Source: JAUNKE01 sp041784625 (GTDB lineage Bacteria; Bacillota; Clostridia; Peptostreptococcales; Filifactoraceae). From it: 15,749 nucleotides of DNA. Below are positions 7,545 through 15,714 of the stretch, piece by piece. The stretch spans positions 1 to 15,749 of the forward strand of contig JBHBDS010000182.1 in the NCBI GenBank assembly GCA_041784625.1, read 5' to 3'. The position numbers and the translations under genes are program-made. Position 1 is the stretch's first letter. The number at the start of each line of letters is the position of its first letter. The notes under the pieces are model-generated. The model searched no databases. It was given only the letters and a program-made list of their open reading frames with translations, and was not told the DNA's origin.

Positions 7545-8219
7545 ATGAAGATAAAAGATATCGAATGCAGCGATCGACCAAGAGAAAAACTTTTAACCTA
7601 TGGAGCAGCAAGTCTCAGCGTAGAAGAGCTACTCGCAATTATCGTGAACACAGGAACACCAAGTGCATCCGCATTGGAACTTGCGAAAGAAATTATTGAA
7701 AAAGCAAATGGTATTCGGGGACTCGCAGATATTACACTCGATGAACTCACTCAAATTAATGGAATAAAAAAAGTAAAAGCGGCAAAAATTTACGCATCGC
7801 TTGAACTGAGTCGCAGAATTTCAAAAGCAAGAGGAATAAAAAAATTTTCAGTGGATTCTCCAGAATCTATTGCGGATATTTATATGGAAGAACTTCGGTA
7901 CGAAAAAAAGGAAATTGCCAAGTTGTTATTGCTGGATACAAAAGGGGCAATCATAGGGGATGTGCACATTTCTTCGGGAACTCTAAATTCGTCGATTGTT
8001 CATCCGAGAGATATTTTTCGAGAGGCGATTATGCGATCTGCCAATCGAATCGTGCTGGTGCATAATCATCCATCGGGAGATCCAACGCCAAGCGACCAAG
8101 ATATCGTGCTCACCAAAAGAATTACAGATGCAGGCTCGATCATGGGTATCGAACTTCTCGATCACATTATCATTGGCGATGGAGAATATACAAGCTTCAA
8201 AGAACAAGGATATATCTAA
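7545..8219 (+). CDS. radC: RadC/YsaA family JAB-domain protein
   Basis: A 224-residue protein of the RadC family. Its cellular role is unsettled; the old DNA-repair assignment is doubtful, and the JAB/JAMM fold suggests a metal-dependent hydrolase. The N-terminus, DRPREKLLTYGAASLS (10-25), and a helix-hairpin-helix region (about 25-85) precede the MPN/JAB domain (about 100-224) with a complete JAMM signature: His173-x-His175-x7-Ser183-x2-Asp186, in LVHNHPSGDPTPSDQD. The start is chosen at ATG 7545 (AGAGG at 7536-7540) because the conserved family N-terminus begins there; in-frame sequence back to 7326 includes the promoter and resembles no RadC. radC beside mreBCD is a common Firmicute arrangement. 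Its stop overlaps the mreC start by one base (TAATG). Confidence 0.93.
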   Translation: MKIKDIECSDRPREKLLTYGAASLSVEELLAIIVNTGTPSASALELAKEIIEKANGIRGLADITLDELTQINGIKKVKAAKIYASLELSRRISKARGIKKFSVDSPESIADIYMEELRYEKKEIAKLLLLDTKGAIIGDVHISSGTLNSSIVHPRDIFREAIMRSANRIVLVHNHPSGDPTPSDQDIVLTKRITDAGSIMGIELLDHIIIGDGEYTSFKEQGYI

Positions 8220-9055
8220 TGAAAAAAATTACAACCAATACAAAAAAAATTGCGATGATTGTGGGGTTGATACTTTTGATTGCTTTTTCCTTCAATGAGA
8301 TTTTTGGGAATTCAATCATTCGAAAAATTTTTAATCCAGTTCTCAAGGGAACGTCTCAGCTGACTAATCAAGTGACGACTTTTGTCGACGCAAAATATAT
8401 ACATGACGAAAAAGATGCACGGATTCGTGAGCTGGAAGAAGAAAATGCAAAATTACGTCAACAACTCATCGACAATGTGATCAACGAAAATGATTTGAAA
8501 GAACTCAGCGATTTGAAAAAAATGTTGAATCATCAAGCGGAAAAAATCTATGAATCTCATCTCACCGTTGATTTGATAGCAAAAAACTCGAGTGATTTTT
8601 ACACATCCTTTTTGATTTCTGCTGGAACACAGGGCGGAGTAAAAAAAGGAGATTTGGTTCTCAGTGGCAATGGATTAGCGGGCATCGTGCAGGCGGTCGA
8701 AAAAGATTACAGCAAAGTACTTTCGCTACTGGATTCTCAGATATCGATTGCGTTCAAAACCGTTCGAACGGATTCGGTAAGTGGCATCGTGAGCCAAAAT
8801 ATTGACTCCGACTCTTTTGAAAATATGCCAAAAGGGATGCTTCGCGGCTATGTGTTTGATAATGGGGATATTCTGGTTGGGGATATTGTCATGACATCAG
8901 GTATGGGGATTTATCCAGCAGGAATTGAAATCGGCGAAGTATATCAAGTGATTGAAGATCGTTCCAATTTGCTGAAATATATCATCGTAAAGCCATATAC
9001 AAACTATAATGAACTCAGCAAATTGCTTGTCATTCACACAAGGACACTAGAATAG
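8219..9055 (+). CDS. mreC: Rod shape-determining protein MreC
   Basis: Bitopic membrane protein of the Rod complex that binds and activates the PBP2-RodA synthase during cell elongation. The 278 residues show one N-terminal membrane helix (about 11-30), a charged coiled coil (about 62-108) for dimerisation, and the extracytoplasmic two-beta-barrel domain (about 115-275) with family-typical stretches SDFYTSFLISAG (125-136), KKGDLVLSGNGLAGIV (142-157) and GDIVMTSGMGIYPAGI (221-236). AAGGA at 8206-8210 is well spaced for ATG 8219. The gene directly follows radC with no mreB between them. mreD starts 2 bases after its stop. Confidence 0.94.
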   Translation: MKKITTNTKKIAMIVGLILLIAFSFNEIFGNSIIRKIFNPVLKGTSQLTNQVTTFVDAKYIHDEKDARIRELEEENAKLRQQLIDNVINENDLKELSDLKKMLNHQAEKIYESHLTVDLIAKNSSDFYTSFLISAGTQGGVKKGDLVLSGNGLAGIVQAVEKDYSKVLSLLDSQISIAFKTVRTDSVSGIVSQNIDSDSFENMPKGMLRGYVFDNGDILVGDIVMTSGMGIYPAGIEIGEVYQVIEDRSNLLKYIIVKPYTNYNELSKLLVIHTRTLE

Positions 9056-9057
9056 TT

Positions 9058-9549
9058 ATGAAAAAATTCGTATTAATACTCATCGGATTGATTTTTGCGA
9101 TCGTTGAGCTCTCGATAACCAATCGATTTTCAATTTTTGGGACTCATATCAATCTGTTGATGATTTACACCGTCTTGCTGGCGACCAATATCGACAGTGC
9201 TAACAATTATCTTGCGATTGGAATCGTTGGATTTGTTTTTGATCTGTTGGGCGAGTTAATCTTTGGGATTAATCTTGCTTGGGTGCTGCTCGTCACATGG
9301 CTCGTCCGATTGTCGATGGACAAACTTTATGAAGAAAAAAAATGGAGCATTGCGATGATTTTTTTGCTCGCAATGCTATTGACATGCGTGTATGAATACG
9401 CAATCAACCAAGTGTTTTACGTTCCAAAAAGAATTGACGTTTTAACATCGGTATTACCAGCTTATATAATACTCAACACGATACTTGGGCTGACACTATC
9501 GACCATCATTCGTCCATTCTTTAGACATATCATGAAAAATTGGTGGTAA
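9058..9549 (+). CDS. mreD: Rod shape-determining protein MreD
   Basis: A small, very hydrophobic integral membrane protein (163 residues) with about five membrane helices (roughly 4-22, 28-45, 53-85 probably as two, 98-115, 130-150) and a basic C-terminus. It is assigned as MreD, the membrane partner of MreC, from size, topology, the family-typical stretch GFVFDLLGELIFGINLAW (58-75), and position between mreC and the PBP2 gene. The ribosome site is weak (AAGGA 13 bases upstream), so coupling to mreC translation is likely. MreD is poorly conserved, so context carries much of the call. Confidence 0.9.
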   Translation: MKKFVLILIGLIFAIVELSITNRFSIFGTHINLLMIYTVLLATNIDSANNYLAIGIVGFVFDLLGELIFGINLAWVLLVTWLVRLSMDKLYEEKKWSIAMIFLLAMLLTCVYEYAINQVFYVPKRIDVLTSVLPAYIILNTILGLTLSTIIRPFFRHIMKNWW

Positions 9550-9550
9550 G

Positions 9551-12370
9551 ATGAATCTAAGTTTTAAAAATATAGCAATCAATTCAGACCTTCGAAACAA
9601 AATAATATATACAGTTATCTGCATTTTGTTCCTTCTACTGATGGGCAAGGCGGCATATGTGTCGATTATTCGGGGCAGTGAGTATTCCGATATTGCGAAC
9701 AACAAAATATATCGTCAGATCAACATTGATGCACCACGTGGAGATATATATGATCGCAATGGTATTTTGCTTGCAGGAAGTCGCGAAGCATTTACCGTTG
9801 AAATTTATCCTCGGAATATGACGACCAAAGAGCTAAACGATGTGATCAAACAAATCACGACAATTCTAGAGAACCAAGGCGAAAAAATAGAGGATGAATT
9901 TCCTATTATCATTGAAGACAATCGCTTCGAATTTGTTTATGATCGCAACGTGGCAGAGTGGAAAGCGCAAAACGAAATCCCAGCGGATTTTACTGCGACG
10001 CAAACTTTTGAGTATATGGTCGAGATTCTAGCAAATGACGGAACAATTGCTGTTTCGCCAGAGGATGACAATACAACGCTTCAAGCAAAAATTATTGAAG
10101 CGGGATACTATCCGCCGATTTCGGTTAGCAAAAACGAGTTTTCGGAAATTGTCAAGAAGCAAGAATGGCTCACAAAATATCTCAATAACTATTTTGATGA
10201 TCAGAACGATCTATTTTCAGTTTCTGCAGAGGAAGCTTTTCGTCTTCTGCGCAAACATTTTGATATTGACTCGTCGATGTCCGATGAGGATGCGAGAAAA
10301 ATCCTCAACATTCGCAATCTCATCAACCAAAAGGGTTACTACCAATATGAACCGACGACCATTGCAAAAGATATTAGTAATAAAACCGTTGCACTGATCG
10401 AAGAAAATTCACTCAATCTGCGAGGTGTGGGCATCGTCGCAGATTCGATTCGGTACTACCCGCTGGGGAACCATGCGTCGCATATTCTCGGACAGCTTGG
10501 GAAAATTTCGTCTCAAGCAGAGATTGACAAATATGTAAAAGAAAAAAACTATTCTCCAAACGATATTATTGGCAAAACAGGTGTCGAAAAAAGTTTTGAA
10601 GATTATCTTCGTGGAGAAAATGGCTACACTCAAGTTCAAGTGGATGTAAGCGGCCGATTGGTCGAGACGTTAAACCGAAAAGAGCCAAAAACTGGAAACA
10701 GCCTTTATCTAACGCTCGACATTAATCTGCAAATCGCAGCAGAGCAAGCGCTCGAAAAAGCGCTCAAGACGATCCAAGCAGGTCAGTACTATGAGTCCGA
10801 GTGGGGCAACATGCGAATGCGTGACAACCAAAAAATCTATAGCAATGCAACTTCAGGTGCGGTCGTGGTGATGGACGTGAAAAACGGAGACATTTTGGCG
10901 AGTGCAAGCTATCCAGATTATGACCCGAATCTTTTTGTCCAAGGAATCAGCAATGAAGATTTTGCAAAACTTACGCCAGCAAACCTCAACGACCCACTCG
11001 CGCCAAAACCGCTATACAATGTAGCGACGATGACAACGGTTGAGCCTGGATCGACATTTAAGATGATCACTGGACTTACTGGAATTGAACTGGGACTCAG
11101 CCCTTATCAGACGATTGTTGATAAAGGGGCAATCGTCATGGGCGGGCAGTCTTTTGGCTGCTGGATTTGGAATCAGCAACGAGGGACACATGGGCCAGAA
11201 AATTTGATGGATGCGCTGAGAGACTCTTGCAACTATTATTGTTATTCCGTGGCAACAGGATATGATTACGCTGCGGAAAAGAAATTACCAATTGACATTC
11301 GAGTCCAAGATATTTTGGATTATGCGACCAAATTTGGTCTTAACGAAAAATCTGGAATTGAGATCGAAGAGTTATCGGGAAAAGTTCCGAGTGTTGAGGC
11401 AAAAACGGAAGCGAAAAAAATCGAACTCAACTATGTCCTAAATCGAATGATGAAAACCAATTTTGAGGATATTGACTCTAATTCCGATGAATACTCCGAG
11501 CGATTAGATACTATTATCAGTTGGATGGAAGAAAATCCAAGTCGTGCTGAAATCATTCGTCGATTAGAAACACTCAAAGTCAAAGAGGAATTCCGAAACA
11601 AAGTTGCCGACACCATCAAGTATTCTTATTTCAATTTGGCAAAATGGCAGACGGGAGACAGCTTCAACCTCTCGATTGGACAGGGAGACCATCGCTATTC
11701 ACCAATCCAAATGGCTCGATATGTTTCGGCAATCGCCAATGATGGATACTTGAACAAAGTGAATATCGTGGACAAAATTGAATCCTCTGACAAAAAAGAA
11801 GGATTTGAACTGGAAGAAATTTCGACCAAGATCGAGCTGAACAATCCTGCGAACCTTAGTTTTATCCGCCAAGGGATGGAAGATGTAACAGACGAGGGTT
11901 CGGCAAGTAATTATTTCAAAAATTATCCGATCAAAGTCGCATCAAAAACAGGAACTGCACAAAAATCTGGTAGAATTCCTGTTGCAGATGAAGAGGCTTA
12001 TCTGTTACAATATTTAGGGTACTTTGGCGTTAACCGAAATCAAACATTGGAGCTTGCAGACAAATTGGAAAAAGAAGATAATTCGCGATTAAAACGAAGT
12101 GTGTACCTCCAGCGTGCGATTTTGGAACTGAATCCAAATATGACGCTCGCCAGACTAAATCAATTCAAAGAACAATACGATCCTTTTGCTTGGTTTGTTT
12201 CCTATGCGCCAGCCGATAAGCCAGAAATTGCAGTGGTGACACTCATTTTCCAAGGTGGGCATGGTGGATACGGCGCAGCGATTGCCAGAGATGTTTATGC
12301 AGAATATTTTAATCTCAAAGGGATTAAGGCGACGGATAATGTGTTTAATTTCAAAGATAAAATTAGGTAG
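9551..12370 (+). CDS. mrdA: Penicillin-binding protein 2 (class B transpeptidase of the Rod complex), unusually long
   Basis: Membrane-anchored transpeptidase that cross-links peptidoglycan made by RodA during elongation; a beta-lactam target. One membrane helix (about 18-40) is followed by the PBP dimerisation/pedestal region (about 55-370, starting with the typical APRGDIYDRNGILLA at 61-75) and the transpeptidase domain with all three active-site motifs: STFK (catalytic Ser501, Lys504), SCN (559-561) and KTG (799-801). At 939 residues it is about 300 longer than E. coli PBP2. The excess lies in an acidic insertion in the pedestal (about 100-260), a helical charged insertion between SxN and KTG (about 612-695), and another after KTG (about 808-875). 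The frame is unbroken and all motifs are intact, so it should be active. Its start lies one base after the mreD stop, with a weak ribosome site (GGTGGT). Confidence 0.95.
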   Translation: MNLSFKNIAINSDLRNKIIYTVICILFLLLMGKAAYVSIIRGSEYSDIANNKIYRQINIDAPRGDIYDRNGILLAGSREAFTVEIYPRNMTTKELNDVIKQITTILENQGEKIEDEFPIIIEDNRFEFVYDRNVAEWKAQNEIPADFTATQTFEYMVEILANDGTIAVSPEDDNTTLQAKIIEAGYYPPISVSKNEFSEIVKKQEWLTKYLNNYFDDQNDLFSVSAEEAFRLLRKHFDIDSSMSDEDARKILNIRNLINQKGYYQYEPTTIAKDISNKTVALIEENSLNLRGVGIVADSIRYYPLGNHASHILGQLGKISSQAEIDKYVKEKNYSPNDIIGKTGVEKSFEDYLRGENGYTQVQVDVSGRLVETLNRKEPKTGNSLYLTLDINLQIAAEQALEKALKTIQAGQYYESEWGNMRMRDNQKIYSNATSGAVVVMDVKNGDILASASYPDYDPNLFVQGISNEDFAKLTPANLNDPLAPKPLYNVATMTTVEPGSTFKMITGLTGIELGLSPYQTIVDKGAIVMGGQSFGCWIWNQQRGTHGPENLMDALRDSCNYYCYSVATGYDYAAEKKLPIDIRVQDILDYATKFGLNEKSGIEIEELSGKVPSVEAKTEAKKIELNYVLNRMMKTNFEDIDSNSDEYSERLDTIISWMEENPSRAEIIRRLETLKVKEEFRNKVADTIKYSYFNLAKWQTGDSFNLSIGQGDHRYSPIQMARYVSAIANDGYLNKVNIVDKIESSDKKEGFELEEISTKIELNNPANLSFIRQGMEDVTDEGSASNYFKNYPIKVASKTGTAQKSGRIPVADEEAYLLQYLGYFGVNRNQTLELADKLEKEDNSRLKRSVYLQRAILELNPNMTLARLNQFKEQYDPFAWFVSYAPADKPEIAVVTLIFQGGHGGYGAAIARDVYAEYFNLKGIKATDNVFNFKDKIR

Positions 12371-12377
12371 GTAGAAA

Positions 12378-13130
12378 ATGGGAGTAGAGATTAAAGGCCA
12401 AAAAGATGGTTTTTATATTATTATCGACGAAAAACTGCCTTTTGTCGAAGCAAGAGAAAAACTGATCGAAAAATTCGAGGAATCGAGAAATTTTTTCAAA
12501 GGAGCGAAGTTTTTCAAATTAGACGCACCAAAACTCAACAAAATTGATATCAAATATCTTCAGGATTATCTTTCAGAAAATTATCAAGTTCAGTTTTTTG
12601 ATCCAGCATCGAGCGAAGAAGCAATTACAAATTTGTCTGCCGCTCCAAAATTGAATCAAAAAAACGAGGAAATAAAAATTGAAGATATCGCCTCTTCGAC
12701 CCAAAAGCTCAATGAACGACTGTCATCTTTTGACGAGACCCTAGGCAAATTGCTCAAGATCACAAACAAAGAAGACAAGAATGTTTCTGCAGAAGAGCAA
12801 GAGGACAAAAATCTTAAAACAAAATTTTTGTTTGAAAACATGCGCTCAGGAGCAGAAGTCGAGTACGATGGAAACGTTGTAATATTTGGAGATGTAAACC
12901 CTGGTGCAAAAATCGTAGCAAAAGGGAGTATTATCGTCATGGGTAGTTTTCGAGGAATGGCTCATGCAGGCAAAAAAAATGAGGAAGAATGTTTTATCGC
13001 TGCACTCAAATTGTTGCCGCTGCAAATAAGAATCCATGATGTATTTGCTGTGCCACCACAAGATGCAAAAATTATCGAAAACGCAATGGTTGTGGTTAAA
13101 GATGGCGAAATTGAAATCGAACAATTTTAA
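12378..13130 (+). CDS. minC: Septum site-determining protein MinC
   Basis: Inhibitor of FtsZ polymerisation, recruited to the membrane by MinD so that division occurs only at mid-cell. The 250 residues comprise an N-terminal FtsZ-inhibitory domain (about 1-78), a hydrophilic linker (about 80-148), and the C-terminal beta-helix that binds MinD and dimerises (149-250). The latter contains MRSGAEVEYDGNVVIFGDVN (155-174) and the FRGMAHAG signature (191-198). The linker is longer than in E. coli MinC. AGGTAGG at 12365-12371 overlaps the PBP2 stop and precedes ATG 12378. It is the first gene of a complete minCDE set. Confidence 0.94.
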   Translation: MGVEIKGQKDGFYIIIDEKLPFVEAREKLIEKFEESRNFFKGAKFFKLDAPKLNKIDIKYLQDYLSENYQVQFFDPASSEEAITNLSAAPKLNQKNEEIKIEDIASSTQKLNERLSSFDETLGKLLKITNKEDKNVSAEEQEDKNLKTKFLFENMRSGAEVEYDGNVVIFGDVNPGAKIVAKGSIIVMGSFRGMAHAGKKNEEECFIAALKLLPLQIRIHDVFAVPPQDAKIIENAMVVVKDGEIEIEQF

Positions 13131-13142
13131 TTAGGAGGATAT

Positions 13143-13937
13143 ATGGGACAAGTTATTGTTGTTACTTCAGGAAAAGGTGGTGTAGGAAAAACCACTTCGA
13201 CAGCAAATATTGGTTGGACATTATCGAAACTTGGAAAAAAAGTAGTTGTGATTGATGGGGACATCGGGCTACGAAATCTCGACGTGGTTATGGGATTGGA
13301 AAATCGTATCGTATTTGATCTTGTGGATTTGGTGGAGAAAAAAGCGAAGCCAAAACAAGCGATGATCAAAGACAAACGTTTTGAAAATCTGTACTTAATT
13401 CCAGCAGCGCAAACAAGAGACAAAGATGCGGTATCGCCCGATCAGATGAAAGAGTTGGTGGACGGACTCAAGGAAGAATTTGATTATGTTCTCGTGGATT
13501 GTCCAGCAGGAATTGAAAACGGATTCAAAAATGCCATTGCTGGTGCAGATCGTGCAATTGTTGTTACGACGCCAGAAGTTTCAGCAGTTCGCGATGCCGA
13601 TCGAATCATTGGACTACTTGAGGCAAATCTCATAGACGACATTAAGTTGATTGTCAATCGAATCAAGATCAACATGGTAAAAAGTGGGGATATGCTCGAT
13701 ATCGATGATATCCTTGAGATTTTGGGCGTAAAATTGATCGGCTCGATTCCAGACGATGAGAGCATCGTCATTTCGACCAACAAAGGAGAGCCGGTAATTA
13801 ACTACGAGCAATCCATCGCATGCAAAGCATATAGCAATATTGCTCGCCGAATTACGGGAGAAGAGGTTCCGTTCTTAGATTTAGATGTTCAAGATGGTTT
13901 TTTCAAGCGTTTGCAAAAAATGTTTTCTGGAAAGTAG
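13143..13937 (+). CDS. minD: Septum site-determining ATPase MinD
   Basis: ParA/MinD-family ATPase that dimerises on ATP, binds the membrane through a C-terminal amphipathic helix, recruits MinC, and is released by MinE. The 264 residues show the deviant Walker A GKGGVGKT (10-17) with signature Lys11 and Lys16, switch I residue Asp40 (VVVIDGDIGLRNLD, 34-47), Walker B VLVDCPAG (116-123), and the C-terminal membrane-targeting helix GFFKRLQKMF (252-261). AGGAGG at 13133-13138 gives a strong start. It lies 12 bases after minC and 9 before minE. Confidence 0.98.
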   Translation: MGQVIVVTSGKGGVGKTTSTANIGWTLSKLGKKVVVIDGDIGLRNLDVVMGLENRIVFDLVDLVEKKAKPKQAMIKDKRFENLYLIPAAQTRDKDAVSPDQMKELVDGLKEEFDYVLVDCPAGIENGFKNAIAGADRAIVVTTPEVSAVRDADRIIGLLEANLIDDIKLIVNRIKINMVKSGDMLDIDDILEILGVKLIGSIPDDESIVISTNKGEPVINYEQSIACKAYSNIARRITGEEVPFLDLDVQDGFFKRLQKMFSGK

Positions 13938-13946
13938 GGGAGGTTT

Positions 13947-14216
13947 ATGAATCTTTTTAACTTTTTAACAGGCAAACCGAAATCAAAGGATGTTGCAAAA
14001 AATAGATTAAAAGTAGTTCTCGTGCAGGACAAGGGCGGACTCTCGGAAGATATGCTCGCCAAACTACAAGCGGAAATTATGGATGTGATCAGTCGCTACA
14101 TCGAAATTGATGACAACACCATGGATGTTGGAGTCAAAAAGATCGAAACGGACGAGGGGGAATTTGTCAATGCGCTTGTTGCAAACATCCCAATAAAAAT
14201 GGTTAAACGACAATAA
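13947..14216 (+). CDS. minE: Cell division topological specificity factor MinE
   Basis: Stimulates MinD ATP hydrolysis and drives pole-to-pole MinCD oscillation, so the site of division is set by oscillation rather than by a DivIVA-tethered system. The 89 residues have the short amphipathic N-terminus MNLFNFL, the anti-MinCD helix (about 13-30, KDVAKNRLKVVLVQD) and the topological specificity domain (about 31-89), with the family-typical ISRYIEID (48-55). GGGGAGG at 13937-13943 precedes the ATG. Its stop overlaps the rodA start by one base (TAATG). Confidence 0.96.
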   Translation: MNLFNFLTGKPKSKDVAKNRLKVVLVQDKGGLSEDMLAKLQAEIMDVISRYIEIDDNTMDVGVKKIETDEGEFVNALVANIPIKMVKRQ

Positions 14217-15319
14217 TGAAAAAAATATTTTCAAGCAAAAATATCGATATTATTCTTTTGGGAATCGTCCTATCGCTTTTTGCGATAGGATTTGTTCTCA
14301 TTGCTTCCGTGACACAATTTCATACAAGAAAATTAATGATCCAAGGAATTGCATTGCTCATTGGGCTCTTTTTTATGATTTTTTCTACCACGGTCGATTA
14401 TTCGGTGCTCAAGCGATACGATTGGTATCTTTATGCCGCTGGGATTGTGCTGTTGCTCTTGGTTTATGTACCAGGGCTTGGAAAAGAACAATTTAGTGCC
14501 CGATCTTGGATTGACCTCAAGTTTATGCATTTTCAAACTTCAGAGGCGACCAAAGTGCTATTCACTCTTTCCTATGCCGCTTTTTTGGATCGAAGAAGAA
14601 ATCAACTGAATACAATCTTTGAAGTGATCCCAGCGATTTTGTATCCGATGCCAATATTTTTCCTGCTGATGAAACAGCCGGATCTTGGCGGATTGCTCGT
14701 GTTCTTTTGCATCACCATTTTTTGTCTGTTTGTCGCTGGACTCAACAAAAAATATATTATTGGCGGAATTCTGCTCGTTGCAATTTCAGTTCCAATCATT
14801 TATAAATTTGAGTTGCTCGCTCCGCATCAGATGGAGAGGTTGGTTGCGTTTATCAATCCGAACGATCCAAATGTCAAAGGCAATTATCAAGTGATTCAGT
14901 CCATGACAGCAATTGGATCGGGACAGATGTTCGGAAAAGGGTTGTTCAAAGGAACGCTGATTCCATTTGGTTTTTTGCCAGTTCCTGAGAGTGATTTTAT
15001 TTTTGCGATGGCGGGTGAAGAATTTGGAATGCTTGGTATGGGCATCATAATTTTCTTGTTCTTTCTATTTATCCATCGAATTTACCAAATTGCTGTGAGG
15101 GCAAAAGATTTTTATGGAACGATCATTGCGATGGGCTTTCTCGGAATGTTTTTGTATCAAATATTCCAAAACATCGGCATGACGATCGGGCTCATACCAG
15201 TTACAGGCGTCACGCTGCCATTTGTAAGTTACGGCGGTAGCTCAGTGATGATGGGAATGGTGATCATCTCGATACTGATGAATATTCAAAGCAAATCCAA
15301 TTCGAATTCTCTGTATTGA
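14216..15319 (+). CDS. rodA: Rod-complex peptidoglycan glycosyltransferase RodA
   Basis: SEDS-family polymerase that extends glycan strands from lipid II, paired with PBP2 (encoded four genes upstream). The 367 residues form about ten membrane helices. Conserved segments include SWIDL (97-101), KQPDLGG (153-159), the large external loop with the catalytic-type aspartate in LPVPESDFIFAMAGEEFG (254-271; Asp260, equivalent by memory to E. coli RodA Asp262), and the C-terminal SEDS signature PVTGVTLPFVSYGGSS (328-343). It is called RodA rather than FtsW/SpoVE because of its place in the mre/PBP2 operon. No clear ribosome site precedes ATG 14216, so translation probably depends on reinitiation from minE. 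It is the last gene of the operon. Confidence 0.95.
   Translation: MKKIFSSKNIDIILLGIVLSLFAIGFVLIASVTQFHTRKLMIQGIALLIGLFFMIFSTTVDYSVLKRYDWYLYAAGIVLLLLVYVPGLGKEQFSARSWIDLKFMHFQTSEATKVLFTLSYAAFLDRRRNQLNTIFEVIPAILYPMPIFFLLMKQPDLGGLLVFFCITIFCLFVAGLNKKYIIGGILLVAISVPIIYKFELLAPHQMERLVAFINPNDPNVKGNYQVIQSMTAIGSGQMFGKGLFKGTLIPFGFLPVPESDFIFAMAGEEFGMLGMGIIIFLFFLFIHRIYQIAVRAKDFYGTIIAMGFLGMFLYQIFQNIGMTIGLIPVTGVTLPFVSYGGSSVMMGMVIISILMNIQSKSNSNSLY
14268..14290 (+). repeat. Perfect 9-bp inverted repeat (hairpin) near the start of rodA
   Basis: TCCTATCGC (14268-14276) and GCGATAGGA (14282-14290) are exact reverse complements separated by TTTTT. It is inside the rodA coding sequence, about 50 bases after its start. 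No long T-run follows, so it is not a standard terminator. Confidence 0.7.
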
Positions 15320-15444
15320 GATAACAAACTCCATGAAGAAGAATAATTCATGCAACAAAACATTGCTCTAATAGCGGATCGTCACATAAGTTCAGAACAA
15401 GACAGCAATGAAAAATCATTCTAATGAATAAATATTAGCACAAA
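15320..15444. other. Intergenic stretch between convergent rodA and cspA, no gene seen
   Basis: AT-rich sequence without a supported reading frame. It holds weak inverted repeats, CATGAA/TTCATG (15332-15337 and 15347-15352, 9-base loop) and CATTGCT/AGCAATG (15361-15367 and 15404-15410, 36-base loop). These are short enough to occur by chance. Confidence 0.5.
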
Positions 15445-15468
15445 AAAAAGACCCAATCGGGTCTTTTT
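15445..15468 (-). terminator. Intrinsic terminator of cspA, probably bidirectional and shared with rodA
   Basis: AAAAAGACCC (15445-15454) pairs with GGGTCTTTTT (15459-15468) around a 4-base loop. Read on the - strand, the stem ends in a run of eight T, 20 bases after the cspA stop, making it a strong cspA terminator. On the + strand five T follow the GC stem, so it could also end the rodA transcript. Confidence 0.92.
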
Positions 15469-15488
15469 GCTTACTCAATTCCACTCAA

Positions 15489-15689
15489 TTATTCAGCAAC
15501 TACATTCGTAGCTTGTGGTCCACGAGCGCCTTCTGTAACCTCAAAAGTAACCTTTTGTCCATCTGCCAAAGTTTTGAATCCATCTGCAACGATTCCACTG
15601 AAGTGTACGAAGATGTCTTGTCCATTTTCGTCTGTGATAAATCCGAAACCTTTTTCGCCGTTAAACCATTTTACTGTACCTTTATTCAT
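15489..15689 (-). CDS. cspA: Cold-shock protein (CspA family)
   Basis: A 66-residue single cold-shock-domain protein that binds single-stranded RNA and DNA and acts as an RNA chaperone. It has the usual length and sequence: MNKGTVKWFNGEKGFGFI start, RNP1 KGFGFI (13-18) and RNP2 DIFVHF (25-30), with the aromatic nucleic-acid-stacking residues Trp8, Phe15, Phe17, Phe27, His29 and Phe30 all present. AGGAGGT (- strand, 15705-15699) lies 9 bases before ATG 15689, a strong site consistent with high expression. It is a single-gene unit convergent with the rodA operon, with its own promoter and terminator. Whether it is cold-induced or constitutive cannot be told from sequence. Confidence 0.97.
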   Translation of the reverse strand: MNKGTVKWFNGEKGFGFITDENGQDIFVHFSGIVADGFKTLADGQKVTFEVTEGARGPQATNVVAE

Positions 15690-15714
15690 TTTAAAGATAC
15701 CTCCTATTTATTAT

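Noticed and set aside
15332..15410. Inverted repeats CATGAA/TTCATG and CATTGCT/AGCAATG downstream of rodA
   Set aside because: The stems are only 6-7 bp, one has a 36-base loop, and neither has a T-run; they are expected by chance, and a far better terminator lies at 15445-15468.
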